Program-made: the position numbers and the translations under genes
The notes under the pieces: generated by a model
The model's database searches: none
What the model saw: only the letters and a program-made list of their open reading frames with translations
What the model was told of the DNA's origin: nothing
Virus record (IMG/VR): IMGVR_UViG_3300029286_000149
Span: 1-34,092 of that record
Source of the DNA: a virus
Direction: 5' to 3' (one strand)
DNA: 34,092 bases
Shown: one piece after another, positions 4,530 to 13,343 of the stretch
Layout: each line of letters starts with the position of its first letter
Numbering within the stretch: the stretch's first letter is position 1

Positions 4530-6936
4530 TCAGCTTACTCTGGAGAAAAGCCAGATTGAGGAGGGTAAGCTACGGTATCGAAAACGGTTGAACAGCCTTG
4601 AAAGCTCCGAAACCTATTGGGGAAACAACCTTCTTAAACAAGCCGTTCCTAATTTTAAGAAAGCTATTTCAGATTGGTTTGATTCACAGAAAAGTTCCCG
4701 TGCTGGGAACATTGCTTACTTTTCGGAAATAAGGAAAGTTCTTTCCTCTTGGGATATAGCCGAAGCTGCTACTCAGGAAATTATTAACTCCCTTACTACT
4801 GGTGAGGGAATGAACAGAGTGTGCTTACTGGTAGGACACGCTATTGAGTTCCGGTTTGTAATGAGCAAAGCACGAGCAAAGATTGGGAACAAAGAGTGGG
4901 ATCACATTGTTAAAAACTTTATCAGCAAGCATCATTCCTTGAGACACAAACAAGATTCATTACGGGACATTGTGGAAGATAAAGGCTTTGTTTTTGATTT
5001 TAGCACCAAGCAACGTCTCGCCATTGGAAACTGCCTTGTCCATTTGTTCCATAGCAGCACCGGACTTATTGAGTTCATAAAGCTCCGCACCCCTAATTTT
5101 CGCTACAGAATCCACGTAGTAATGTCTGAAGAAGCAAAGCAATGGGTGGAAAAGGTAAACGAACATTGCGAAATAATGAATCCAGTTCGTTACCCGATGA
5201 TAACCCCTCCCGAAGATTGGCAACCATTCCAACTGTATTCCGGTGGGTATAAGATGGATGAGAATAAGTTACCGTTAATCAAATCGCATCACCGTCTGCA
5301 TCATTTGGTTCCACGAAACAACCCAATGAGAAACGTGATAGAGGCTGTTAACGGTCTGCAAAAAGTTCCGTGGAAAATCAACACACAAGTTCTTGAAGTG
5401 GTTGATAAATTCTTCTCAGAAAAACGAAGCATCAACGACATTCTTCCGTTCCACGGCTTGCAGGATTTACCTCAAAAGCCATACGACATGGAAACCAACG
5501 AGGAAGCACGGAAGTATTGGAGGCGACAAGCCAACATGGTTTACCGCTCCAACTACGAGAACAAGACTCGTTTCTTCCTTATCGCCAAAACAATCCACAT
5601 TGCTCGCTTACTCAAGGGACACAGCAAATTCTGGTTCCCAATGCAGTTGGATTTTAGAGGACGTATGTATTACTCAACCGAGTGTTTGCAACCTCAAGGA
5701 AGCGACTTGGCCCGTGGGCTACTTACCTTTGGTGAATCCAAACCCCTCAAAAACGATGAAGACTTTTCGTGGTTTTTTATCAACGGAGCCAACAAGTTTG
5801 GTATGGATAAGGAGAGCTTTGAAGTCCGGTTGCAATGGGTAACAGACAACTTTGAAAACATCCGAAGGAGTGCTGAAGATCCTTATTCTGAAACGTGGTG
5901 GACAACGGCTGACAAACCTTGGCAGTTCCTAGCGTGGTGTTTTGAGTATTGGAGATTCCACACCAGAACAACCGAAACATTTGAAACAAGCCTTCCGTGT
6001 GGGATTGATTCGACCAACAACGGTTTACAAATCCTTTCCCTGCTTTGTCGGGATTTGAACACGGCAGTTTTGACCAACGTGATTGCCCCTTCCAAAAAAG
6101 CAGGGCCAAATGACATTTACCGAACCGTCTTGAACCGAGTCATTTCAAAACTTCAAGAGACAAACGATGAGCTTTCCAAGCAACTTCTCCAAAGCGGCTT
6201 GTTGAGACGTTCCGTAGTCAAAGTTCCGGTAATGGCTATGCCTTACGGAATCAAACCCCACGGGACGCTGGAAGCTATTGATGCTGAGTTCAAACGGATC
6301 AGCTTCAACGAGCCTAAAACTTATGACATACTACCAGATAACGTGAGGCGAAATGCGGCTCTACTTCTTGGTAATGCCATACGAGACGTTATCGGTGATC
6401 TTTTGAACGGGCCGAAGGAAGTCATGGAGTGGCTTAAAGAAACAACGAAGAAAGTTTCCAACCAAAACGTGTTCGTCCAATGGCTAACCCCTAGCGGATT
6501 CAAAGTGGTGTGTGCCTACCCAAAATCCACTGTTGAGTCATACAATTTGGTATGGAACGGAAAAGCAGTAAACCGTTCATCTATGGTGGAGGACTATTCA
6601 ACGGTCAGTTCCAGAACCACAGTCAACTCAATCTGTGCCAATTACGTCCACAGTCTTGATGCTTCCGTAGCCCACATTGTTTCCCAACGTGCTTCTGAAA
6701 TGGGCATATCTCTTGGGGTCATACATGATTGCTACGCAACCCATCCAAGTGATGTTCAAGCTGTAATCTCTTTGGTGCGAGACACTTACGCCGATATGTT
6801 TTCCGTGAATTTACTGGAAGATTTTCGGCAGCAGCTATCGTGCCAAGTAACCAAAAACAAACCCGAAAAAATTTTCAGCATTGATGAAGATTTTCCTATT
6901 GACCAAGTGCGTCAGTCCGAATACTTTCTCTGCTGA
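4522..6936 (+). CDS. T7-like single-subunit RNA polymerase
   Basis: An 804-residue DNA-directed RNA polymerase of the T7/mitochondrial family, the hallmark of Autographiviridae. It would transcribe the middle and late phage genes. Conserved parts are visible in order: MQLDFRGRMYYS and PQGSDLARGLLTFGE (T7: DWRGRVYA, PQGNDMTKGLLT); motif A with D496 in CGIDSTNNGLQILS; motif B with K567 and Y575 in RSVVKVPVMAMPYGIK, keeping the K-to-Y spacing of T7; and motif C with D736 in GVIHDCYATHP after VHSLDAS. T7 RNAP is 883 aa, so this one is shorter, mostly in the N-terminal domain. I choose ATG 4522, which overlaps the deaminase by 8 bases; an upstream ATG at 4489 would add 11 residues from within the deaminase reading. 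Motif A differs from the T7 DGSCSGIQ, and no T7-type promoter was found, so promoter specificity is probably different. Confidence 0.97.
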   Translation: MDNQLTLEKSQIEEGKLRYRKRLNSLESSETYWGNNLLKQAVPNFKKAISDWFDSQKSSRAGNIAYFSEIRKVLSSWDIAEAATQEIINSLTTGEGMNRVCLLVGHAIEFRFVMSKARAKIGNKEWDHIVKNFISKHHSLRHKQDSLRDIVEDKGFVFDFSTKQRLAIGNCLVHLFHSSTGLIEFIKLRTPNFRYRIHVVMSEEAKQWVEKVNEHCEIMNPVRYPMITPPEDWQPFQLYSGGYKMDENKLPLIKSHHRLHHLVPRNNPMRNVIEAVNGLQKVPWKINTQVLEVVDKFFSEKRSINDILPFHGLQDLPQKPYDMETNEEARKYWRRQANMVYRSNYENKTRFFLIAKTIHIARLLKGHSKFWFPMQLDFRGRMYYSTECLQPQGSDLARGLLTFGESKPLKNDEDFSWFFINGANKFGMDKESFEVRLQWVTDNFENIRRSAEDPYSETWWTTADKPWQFLAWCFEYWRFHTRTTETFETSLPCGIDSTNNGLQILSLLCRDLNTAVLTNVIAPSKKAGPNDIYRTVLNRVISKLQETNDELSKQLLQSGLLRRSVVKVPVMAMPYGIKPHGTLEAIDAEFKRISFNEPKTYDILPDNVRRNAALLLGNAIRDVIGDLLNGPKEVMEWLKETTKKVSNQNVFVQWLTPSGFKVVCAYPKSTVESYNLVWNGKAVNRSSMVEDYSTVSSRTTVNSICANYVHSLDASVAHIVSQRASEMGISLGVIHDCYATHPSDVQAVISLVRDTYADMFSVNLLEDFRQQLSCQVTKNKPEKIFSIDEDFPIDQVRQSEYFLC

Positions 6937-6961
6937 ATCAACAAGGATTCATGTAATCAAA

Positions 6962-7603
6962 ATGAACGAAAGACCAAAATACATCCGTCTCGTCAGCCCT
7001 AAAGGGGTGGCTGTCTATCCGAGGCTCAACACCCCTTCAACGAAGTTCAAGGAGGAAGGCGAATATTCAGTTCGACTCGCAATTCCTGTGGCAGATGCAT
7101 CCCAATTCCTTGAAAAGATCAAAAGCGTTGCACGGGAGTTCTACACGGAACAATGCGCTCTCTTGAAAAAAGAGAAGCTAAAGGTTCATCCTTTCCCTTG
7201 GGAAGAAGATGGTAACACCGTTACCGTCAAGTTCACCAATGTCGCTAAGATTACGTCGAAGTCCGGTCAGGTTTACGAAATGAAAGTTGCCCTTCTTGAT
7301 ACCAAGGGTAATCCTATTACCGATCTCATCGGTGGTGGTTCAGTTCTTAAAGTGGCATCGGAAGTTAAGCCTTGGTATGTTCCCGCATTGGGAGTCGGCG
7401 TTAGCCTCAGATTGAAGGCAGTTCAGGTTCTTGACCTGAAGGCTCCCTCTCAGTTGGTTAGTGCGGAACAGTTCGGCTTCTCAACTGACGAAGAAGGCTT
7501 TGTTTCGGGTGGCGAGACATTCAGTGATTCACTGTTTGGCTCCGATCAGCCGAAAGAGCCTTCCGAGGCGAGCAACACCGCAACGTCTGGGGGGGAATTT
7601 TAA
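6962..7603 (+). CDS. Single-stranded DNA-binding protein (T7 gp2.5-like)
   Basis: A 213-residue protein in the slot of T7 gp2.5, between RNA polymerase and endonuclease I. It has an OB-fold-like beta-rich body (residues about 5-165: YIRLVSPKGVAVYPRL, NTVTVKFTNVAKI, GVGVSLRLKAVQVLDL) and a low-complexity acidic C-terminal tail rich in Glu, Asp, Ser and Gly that ends in EF. The acidic tail with a terminal Phe is the feature through which gp2.5 contacts DNA polymerase and primase-helicase. ATG 6962 is preferred over the longer frame from 6881, which lies inside the polymerase gene. T7 gp2.5 is 232 aa. Assignment rests on context, fold pattern and tail. Confidence 0.85.
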   Translation: MNERPKYIRLVSPKGVAVYPRLNTPSTKFKEEGEYSVRLAIPVADASQFLEKIKSVAREFYTEQCALLKKEKLKVHPFPWEEDGNTVTVKFTNVAKITSKSGQVYEMKVALLDTKGNPITDLIGGGSVLKVASEVKPWYVPALGVGVSLRLKAVQVLDLKAPSQLVSAEQFGFSTDEEGFVSGGETFSDSLFGSDQPKEPSEASNTATSGGEF

Positions 7604-7632
7604 TCCTCCATTAACCGAGACAATGCTAACCC

Positions 7633-8055
7633 ATGCCTAACCGAAGACGTAAAAAATCAGAAGCAAAGCGTGGGTTACGTTATCGCTCCAAATTGGAAGA
7701 CGGGGTAGCAATCCAAATTCAGTGTTACAGCACGTTTGAATATGAGTCAAAAAAAATCCCATTCGTGGTTTCGGAATCTTGTGTTTACATTCCAGATTTC
7801 ATACTACCTAATGGTATTCATATTGAAGCAAAAGGCTATCTACGTAGGGAAGATCGTAAAAAACTTCTTCTCGTAAAAGAGCAACACCCTGATCTTGATT
7901 TGCGCCTCGTCTTCCAATGCGCGAGCAACAAAATAAATAAACGGTCTAAAACGACTTACGGCCATTGGGCCACAAAACATGGATTCCTTTTTTCAGACAA
8001 CGGACGAGTCCCTAAACAGTGGCTCCTCCAACCTTGTAAGACACATACCCTGTGA
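7633..8055 (+). CDS. Endonuclease I / Holliday junction resolvase (T7 gp3-like)
   Basis: A 140-residue junction-resolving nuclease. The active site of T7 endonuclease I is kept with the same numbering: D55 in YIPDF, E65 and K67 in HIEAKG, plus an N-terminal Glu (E22 in KLEDG, T7 E20). The following DRKKLLLVKEQHPDLDLR closely matches the T7 segment. The N-terminus is very basic (RRRKKSEAKR), suited to DNA. The role is resolving branched replication intermediates and breaking down host DNA. Its 3' end overlaps the primase-helicase gene by 77 bases. Confidence 0.95.
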   Translation: MPNRRRKKSEAKRGLRYRSKLEDGVAIQIQCYSTFEYESKKIPFVVSESCVYIPDFILPNGIHIEAKGYLRREDRKKLLLVKEQHPDLDLRLVFQCASNKINKRSKTTYGHWATKHGFLFSDNGRVPKQWLLQPCKTHTL

Positions 8056-9631
8056 AGCGTGTGGCTCAAGTGATGCCAATGCTCTTTACACGGACGGACA
8101 CGAATACTGCTTTAGTTGCAAGGCTTACAAACACGGTGATTCTTCACCAACAATAAAATCTCGCACTAATATGAGTTTTGAACCAGTAGCGGGGGAACAT
8201 CGTCCCTTGCAGAAACGCGCAATCAACGAGGAAACAGTCCGTAAGTGGGACTACCAAGTTGGTATCTACAACAACCAGCCTGTTCACATTGCCAACTACC
8301 GTAACCTTCAAGGTGAGTTAGTGGCTCAGAAACTACGGTTCCCTAACAAAGAGTTCATCATCAAAGGGGATGCTTCCAAGATGGGCCTTTACGGTCAGCA
8401 TTTGTGGAAAGATGGCGGTAAGATGATTGTTGTTACCGAAGGGGAAATTGATGCCCTGTCGGTGTCTCAAGTTCAGAACAACAAATGGCCCGTGGTATCC
8501 GTTCCTAACGGAGCACAAGGAGCCTTGAAAGCGGTCAAAGCTAACATCGAATACTTTGATAACTTTGAAACTGTGGTGTTCATGTTTGATAACGACGAGC
8601 ACGGAATAAAAGCTGCTAAGGAGTGTGCTTCCATTCTCAAGCCTAATCGGGCCAAGATTGCTACTCTTGAAGCCAAGGATGCCAATGACCTTCTTGTTTC
8701 CGGTAAGGGAGCCAAGATCATTGACGGTGTTTGGAGTGCCAAGAGCTTCCGTCCAGATGGCATTGTAGATGCGGCTCAAATGTGGGATGCGCTGGTTAAC
8801 GCCCCAAAGATGGAGTCTATTCCCTACCCGTGGATCGGTCTGAATGACATGACAAGAGGGATACGTAAGGGTGAGCTTGTCACGCTTACCGCTGGTTCTG
8901 GTATCGGAAAGAGCCAGATATGCCGTGAGATTGCCCACTGGCTTGTTCAGTCCGGTCAGAGTGTTGGGTATATCGCACTTGAGGAAAGTGTTCGCAGAAC
9001 CGTTTTGGGGATGCTTGGAATCCACCTTAACCGTCCGTTACATCTCGATATGAACGTCTCTGAAGAACAACTCAAGGAAGCGTTTAATGAAGTTATCGGC
9101 GGGGGTAAGTTCTTTACCTACGACCATTTTGGCTCCATTGAGTCTTCTAATCTCCTTAATCGCATTAGGTATATGGTTCATGGATGTGAGTGCGGATGGA
9201 TTATCTTGGATCATTTGTCTATTGTTGTAAGCGCATTTGGGGATGGAGACGAGAGGAGGCTTATTGATTCGGTGATGACCAAACTACGCTCATTGGTTGA
9301 AGAATTGAAAATTGGAATCATCCTCGTTTCCCACCTAAAGCGTCCTGATGGTAGAGGACATGAAGAAGGTGCGTCAACATCCTTGTCACAACTCCGTGGT
9401 TCTGCTGGTATTGCACAACTCAGCGATATGGTGTTAGGATTGGAGCGTAACCAGCAAGATGAGCAAAACAAACACCTTACCAGAGTCCGTGTCCTCAAGA
9501 ACCGCTTCAGTGGAGAAACTGGGCTTGCTTGCAATCTTCTTTACATACCAGATGAAGGACGTTTGCGGGAAACCCATGTTGAAGCTGATGTCCCAGACGA
9601 ACTAGCCAAAAAAGGAGAAAGTGATTTTTAG
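7979..9631 (+). CDS. Primase-helicase (T7 gp4-like)
   Basis: A 550-residue bifunctional replication protein. A zinc-binding domain opens it with C25, C28, C44 and C47 (CEAC, then CFSC), the same spacing as in T7 gp4. A TOPRIM primase core follows (VVTEGEIDALSVSQ near residue 150; VVFMFDNDEHG near 200). The C-terminal RecA-type helicase has Walker A GSGIGKS (306-312), then GWIILDHLSIV and LVSHLKRP. T7 gp4A is 566 aa. The ATG at 7979 is needed to include the zinc finger and lies inside the endonuclease gene. An internal ATG encodes Met65, at nearly the same place as the T7 gp4B start (Met64), so a short helicase-only form is possible. Confidence 0.96.
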   Translation: MDSFFQTTDESLNSGSSNLVRHIPCEACGSSDANALYTDGHEYCFSCKAYKHGDSSPTIKSRTNMSFEPVAGEHRPLQKRAINEETVRKWDYQVGIYNNQPVHIANYRNLQGELVAQKLRFPNKEFIIKGDASKMGLYGQHLWKDGGKMIVVTEGEIDALSVSQVQNNKWPVVSVPNGAQGALKAVKANIEYFDNFETVVFMFDNDEHGIKAAKECASILKPNRAKIATLEAKDANDLLVSGKGAKIIDGVWSAKSFRPDGIVDAAQMWDALVNAPKMESIPYPWIGLNDMTRGIRKGELVTLTAGSGIGKSQICREIAHWLVQSGQSVGYIALEESVRRTVLGMLGIHLNRPLHLDMNVSEEQLKEAFNEVIGGGKFFTYDHFGSIESSNLLNRIRYMVHGCECGWIILDHLSIVVSAFGDGDERRLIDSVMTKLRSLVEELKIGIILVSHLKRPDGRGHEEGASTSLSQLRGSAGIAQLSDMVLGLERNQQDEQNKHLTRVRVLKNRFSGETGLACNLLYIPDEGRLRETHVEADVPDELAKKGESDF

Positions 9632-9635
9632 TAAA

Positions 9636-9788
9636 ATGAAAACCAACAAACGCTACGAACAAACGGAGTTTGATTTCTCTAAAAAGATGAAACGCAAACC
9701 CAAGTCCAACAACCAAAAGAAAAAGCTGATTAAGCAGATCAGAGAGGAAGAAACCCAAATCCAACTTAAATTATCTTATGAACTCTGA
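9636..9788 (+). CDS. Small basic ORF (50 aa) after primase-helicase
   Basis: ATG at 9636 opens a 50-codon frame to TGA at 9786-9788, filling the gap between the helicase stop and the methyltransferase start and overlapping the latter by 11 bases. The product begins MKTNKRYEQTEFDFSKK and has a Lys-rich centre (KMKRKPKSNNQKKKLIK) with a helical, Glu- and Gln-rich C-terminus. This suggests a small nucleic-acid-associated protein, but no family is recognised. Gapless packing between genes is the main support. Confidence 0.55.
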   Translation: MKTNKRYEQTEFDFSKKMKRKPKSNNQKKKLIKQIREEETQIQLKLSYEL

Positions 9789-10401
9789 CCCTAAAAATCT
9801 AAAAGCTATCTACGACGAAATGTATGGGATAAAGCCTCGTCGCGTGGCCGAAGTGGGGGTTAATGATCCACACCTGTGCTCGCTTTTGTCATTTATTAAC
9901 GAGGGTATTCCCACCTTACTTGTCGAACCTTTACCGTCTTGCTGCCAGAATTTGCGTGACGCTTTTACTGGAAAGACAGTAGAAGTTATTGAAGGTGTCA
10001 TAGGCGACAAAGAAGGAAGCGTCCTTTTGTATGACCGTGGGGCGGGTAGTTGGATAGAAGATGTTCCGAAAGGTGGAGCACCGGACGAACACCCAAACGG
10101 TTGCAATACGAAGCGGGAGGAGTTTAATCATAGCTATGTCCGCACGGTGCGAAGCTACCGCTGGCAAATGGTTGATCCCAGCGACATTGACGTTCTTTGC
10201 GTTGATACGGAGGGAGCAGAGTGGTTTGTTGTGCGTGAAATGATTAGCCGACCAGCATTGGTGCGCTGTGAAATGCACTTCCCTCCTACTGGGTGGATGA
10301 ATCCCCATAACGCAGCGATTCGACAGAAAATGGAAGAAATGGGTTATACTGTGATCGGAGAAGACGTAAGTGATGTTCTTTGGGCGAGGACAACTAAATG
10401 A
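9778..10401 (+). CDS. FkbM-type SAM-dependent methyltransferase
   Basis: A 207-residue protein with the FkbM methyltransferase pattern: RRVAEVGVNDP in the place of the glycine-rich SAM loop, LLVEPLPSCCQNL as the acidic strand-2 ligand, VIEGVIGDKEGSVLLY, and the signature DVLCVDTEGAEWFVVREM. FkbM enzymes methylate hydroxyl groups of sugars or small molecules; the target here is unknown. It sits between primase-helicase and DNA polymerase, a slot with no such gene in T7, and overlaps the polymerase start by 4 bases (ATGA). Its base composition looks somewhat GC-richer than the neighbours, which fits an acquired gene. The start at 9778 lacks an SD. Confidence 0.8.
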   Translation: MNSDPKNLKAIYDEMYGIKPRRVAEVGVNDPHLCSLLSFINEGIPTLLVEPLPSCCQNLRDAFTGKTVEVIEGVIGDKEGSVLLYDRGAGSWIEDVPKGGAPDEHPNGCNTKREEFNHSYVRTVRSYRWQMVDPSDIDVLCVDTEGAEWFVVREMISRPALVRCEMHFPPTGWMNPHNAAIRQKMEEMGYTVIGEDVSDVLWARTTK

Positions 10402-12236
10402 CCTTACTTTTTGACACCGAGACAGACCACTTGATTGAGAAAGCTACCAAGGTTCATTGCCTTGTTACTTACAATGTCGAGACAGGTAAAATCAGTCGGT
10501 TCAATTCGCTATTCGGGAATATCGAACAGGGATTGAAACTCCTTGAATCCGCTACGCAAATCGTGGGACACAACTCCCTTGGTTTTGACGTTCCGGTTCT
10601 CAAGAAACTCTACCCTTCCTTCAACCCGAAGCGTGTTCTGGATACCCTCGTGTTTACCCGCTACATCTGGGCAGACCTAAAAGATCGGGACTTCCAACGT
10701 CTGTCAAAAGACGCTGAGTTTCCTAGGAAATTGATTGGTTCTCACAGCCTTAAAGCGTGGGGCTACCGTCTCAAAGTTCTCAAGGGAGACTTTAAGGAAA
10801 ACAACTCCTTTGAAAACTGGTCGCAAGAGATGGAAGATTATTGCGTTCAGGATGTCATGGTTACTAAGCGGCTGTGGGAGCTTGTTCAGGGGAAGACTCC
10901 AGACCCAAGATCCGTTGAATTGGAACACACCTTTGCCGAGCTTATCTACGGTCAGGAAAAAAGTGGTTTCAAGTTCGATGTCCGTAAGGCTCAAGACTTG
11001 TATGCCGAGCTTGCCATGAAGCGGGTGGACATTGAGCAAGAGCTTCAACGTGTCTTTGAACCGAAAATTGAAGTGATGAAAAAGCGGCACTACCTTTTCT
11101 TTGACAAGGTGTTTTCCACAAAGGGGGAAGCTACTGCCTATGCTAAAGTTTGGGCAAGGGAACAAACCATGACCCAAAAGGATGCCCTTGCTCTCATCAA
11201 GGAGGGGGAACCCTTTAAGAAAGAGATTCCCTTCAACTGTGGTAGCCGTGAGGAAATTGCCAGAAGGTTCAAGGAGAAATACGGATGGGAGGCGAAAGAG
11301 TTCACACCTGACGGAAAACCGAAGATGGATGAATCCATTCTCTCGTCCCTTGACTTCCCTGAAGCAAAGCCCTTGCTGGAATACCTGACCATTCAAAAGC
11401 GTATTGGTCAGCTTGCCGAAGGTAAGGAAGCGTGGATTAAGCTGGAACGAAACGGACGTATTCACGGACGGGTCAACACTAACGGAGCCGTTACCGGACG
11501 TTGCACACACAGCAACCCCAACATTGCTCAAGTTCCCGCTGTCCGTGCTGCTTACGGTAAGGAGTGTCGTTCCTTATTTACTATGGATACTGGCAACAAG
11601 TTGGTAGGATGTGACGCTTCAGGTTTGGAGCTACGTTGCCTAGCTCACTACATGGCTAAATGGGATGACGGAGCTTATGTTAAGGAGTTGTTGGAGGGCG
11701 ACATTCATACAGCCAACCAAACGGCTGCTGGACTCCCTACTCGTGACGATGCCAAGACCTTTATCTACGCTTTCCTTTACGGTGCGGGGGATGCCAAGAT
11801 CGGCTCTATCATCGGTAAGGGGCAAGAAGAAGGTAAAGCCTTGCGGGAAAACTTCCTACGGAAGACCCCTGCTCTCCGCTACCTTAAAGAAGCTGTGGAA
11901 AAGGCTTCAAGTCGGGGATACCTTATCGGTTTGGACGGAAGACATCTTGTAGTTCGTTCCCAACACGCAGCACTTAACACCCTGCTACAATCGGCAGGAG
12001 CCTTGGTTATGAAGAAAGCGGCTTGTTTCCTGTGGGAAGGATACCGTGGGGTATTTCCTTGGAAGTTTGTTGCTAACATCCATGACGAATGGCAAATCGA
12101 AGTAGCGGCTGAAAACGCACCCCTCATAGGCTCTGCGTCAGTTCAAGCCATGAAAGACTCAGGGGAATATTTCAGCTTCCGCTGTCCCTTGGACGGAGAG
12201 TTCCGTATCGGTAATAATTGGGCAGAAACACACTAA
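10398..12236 (+). CDS. Family A DNA polymerase (T7 gp5-like)
   Basis: A 612-residue replicative polymerase. The N-terminal 3'-5' exonuclease domain starts at once with D6 and E8 (LLFDTETD) and includes QIVGHNSLGFDVPVL and a later YCVQDVMVT. The polymerase domain has motif A with D406 (GCDASGLELRCLAHYMA, nearly identical to T7), motif B (DDAKTFIYAFLYGAGD) and motif C H562-D563-E564 (ANIHDEWQ). T7 gp5 is 704 aa, so this one is shorter, possibly in the thumb or thioredoxin-binding region. No processivity factor is encoded in the window. Confidence 0.97.
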   Translation: MTLLFDTETDHLIEKATKVHCLVTYNVETGKISRFNSLFGNIEQGLKLLESATQIVGHNSLGFDVPVLKKLYPSFNPKRVLDTLVFTRYIWADLKDRDFQRLSKDAEFPRKLIGSHSLKAWGYRLKVLKGDFKENNSFENWSQEMEDYCVQDVMVTKRLWELVQGKTPDPRSVELEHTFAELIYGQEKSGFKFDVRKAQDLYAELAMKRVDIEQELQRVFEPKIEVMKKRHYLFFDKVFSTKGEATAYAKVWAREQTMTQKDALALIKEGEPFKKEIPFNCGSREEIARRFKEKYGWEAKEFTPDGKPKMDESILSSLDFPEAKPLLEYLTIQKRIGQLAEGKEAWIKLERNGRIHGRVNTNGAVTGRCTHSNPNIAQVPAVRAAYGKECRSLFTMDTGNKLVGCDASGLELRCLAHYMAKWDDGAYVKELLEGDIHTANQTAAGLPTRDDAKTFIYAFLYGAGDAKIGSIIGKGQEEGKALRENFLRKTPALRYLKEAVEKASSRGYLIGLDGRHLVVRSQHAALNTLLQSAGALVMKKAACFLWEGYRGVFPWKFVANIHDEWQIEVAAENAPLIGSASVQAMKDSGEYFSFRCPLDGEFRIGNNWAETH

Positions 12237-12237
12237 C

Positions 12238-12588
12238 ATGGACATAAAAGACACCGATCTAGCTTACGTTGGAGGATACTTTGATGGAGAAGCGTGTATT
12301 AGGTGGTCATCCTATTCACCTAAAATTGGAGTCCAAAGTTGTAACCCAAACCCCTTAAATTTTATTTGTAATCTTTTTAATACTGGGAACAAAGTGATTT
12401 TAGATAAGCGAAGAACCTCAGTAGGAAAACCTGTGTATCGTTTAGAATACTACGGAATAAAAGCTATAAATATTTTATCACAAGTTAGCCCCTACATGAT
12501 TGAGAAAAAACCTCAATCCGAGAAATTAATACAAATGTTTAACCTAAGAGAAGAAATCAAAGCAGAAAAAAATAAACGACATAAATGA
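12238..12588 (+). CDS. Freestanding LAGLIDADG-type homing endonuclease-like protein
   Basis: A 116-residue protein with one LAGLIDADG-family helix, YVGGYFDGEACI (residues 10-21, with D16 and E18), followed by the pattern seen in this family: a beta strand region (YRLEYYGI) and a C-terminal PYMIEKKPQSEKLIQMF. One motif means it would act as a homodimer to cut DNA and spread its own gene. It begins 2 bases after the polymerase stop and overlaps the exonuclease start by 4 bases (ATGA), so it is inserted without breaking either gene. It is AT-richer than its neighbours and ends in a Lys-rich tail, as expected of a selfish insertion. Catalytic activity is inferred. Confidence 0.82.
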   Translation: MDIKDTDLAYVGGYFDGEACIRWSSYSPKIGVQSCNPNPLNFICNLFNTGNKVILDKRRTSVGKPVYRLEYYGIKAINILSQVSPYMIEKKPQSEKLIQMFNLREEIKAEKNKRHK

Positions 12589-13343
12589 AACGCACACTAC
12601 TCATTGACGGAGATACAATCGCTTACCAGCAATCAATCATATCGGAAGTTCCGGTAGATTGGGGTGATGGGTTTTGGACACTACACAGCTACGCTAAAGA
12701 AACCATAGCGGCTGTGGAAGACCGGATCGTTAACTACAAAAATGATCTGGAAGCTGATGAAATTGTTATCGCTTTATCAGATTCCAAAAACTTCAGGATG
12801 TCGATTCTTCCTTCCTACAAGGAAAACCGCAAAAAGGGCCGTAAACCCCTGTGCTTGGGGGATGTCCGAGAACATCTCATCTACAACCACAAAGCTGTAA
12901 TCATCCCTACCCTAGAGGCTGATGACGTTATCGGGATCATGGCTACGGAAAACACCCACCGGAACACAGAGTTCATCATTGTAGGCATTGATAAGGACTA
13001 CAAAACCATTCCAGCCAAGACCTACAACCCGAACAAACCGGACTTGGGGATTGTTGAGCAAAGCCCTTTGGAAGCTGATCGGTTCTGGATGATGCAATCC
13101 CTTATGGGGGATGCTGTGGACGGTTACAAAGGCTGTCCTACAGTCGGCCCCAAGAAAGCTGAAACACTGCTTGGGGAGCTAAAAGACTTTGATTCCATGT
13201 GGCTCAAAGTGGTGGAAACCTATGAGAAACAAGGACTTACACGGCTTGACGCTTTGGTTAATGCCAGAGTTGCCCGAATCCTCCGCTTTGGCGATTACAA
13301 CAAAAAAACAAAACACATAAATATATGGACACCAAGTATTTAG
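12585..13343 (+). CDS. 5'-3' exonuclease (T7 gp6-like, FEN/PIN family)
   Basis: A 252-residue exonuclease that would remove RNA primers and degrade host DNA. Acidic metal-binding residues of the FEN fold are visible in LIDGDTIAY (residues 5-13), LEADDVIGIMA, GIDKDYKTIP and MGDAVDGYKGCPTVGPKKAETLL, the last including the helix-three-turn-helix DNA-binding element. Length and position after DNA polymerase match T7 gp6 (300 aa, slightly longer). It starts within the homing endonuclease stop and overlaps the next gene by 19 bases. Confidence 0.93.
   Translation: MKRTLLIDGDTIAYQQSIISEVPVDWGDGFWTLHSYAKETIAAVEDRIVNYKNDLEADEIVIALSDSKNFRMSILPSYKENRKKGRKPLCLGDVREHLIYNHKAVIIPTLEADDVIGIMATENTHRNTEFIIVGIDKDYKTIPAKTYNPNKPDLGIVEQSPLEADRFWMMQSLMGDAVDGYKGCPTVGPKKAETLLGELKDFDSMWLKVVETYEKQGLTRLDALVNARVARILRFGDYNKKTKHINIWTPSI

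Noticed and set aside
8333-9025. 230-codon minus-strand frame
   Set aside because: Shadow of the primase-helicase gene; no recognisable product or start signal.
10704-11531. 275-codon open frame on the minus strand
   Set aside because: It lies wholly within the DNA polymerase gene, which has complete motifs; the reverse frame shows no domain and reflects codon bias.
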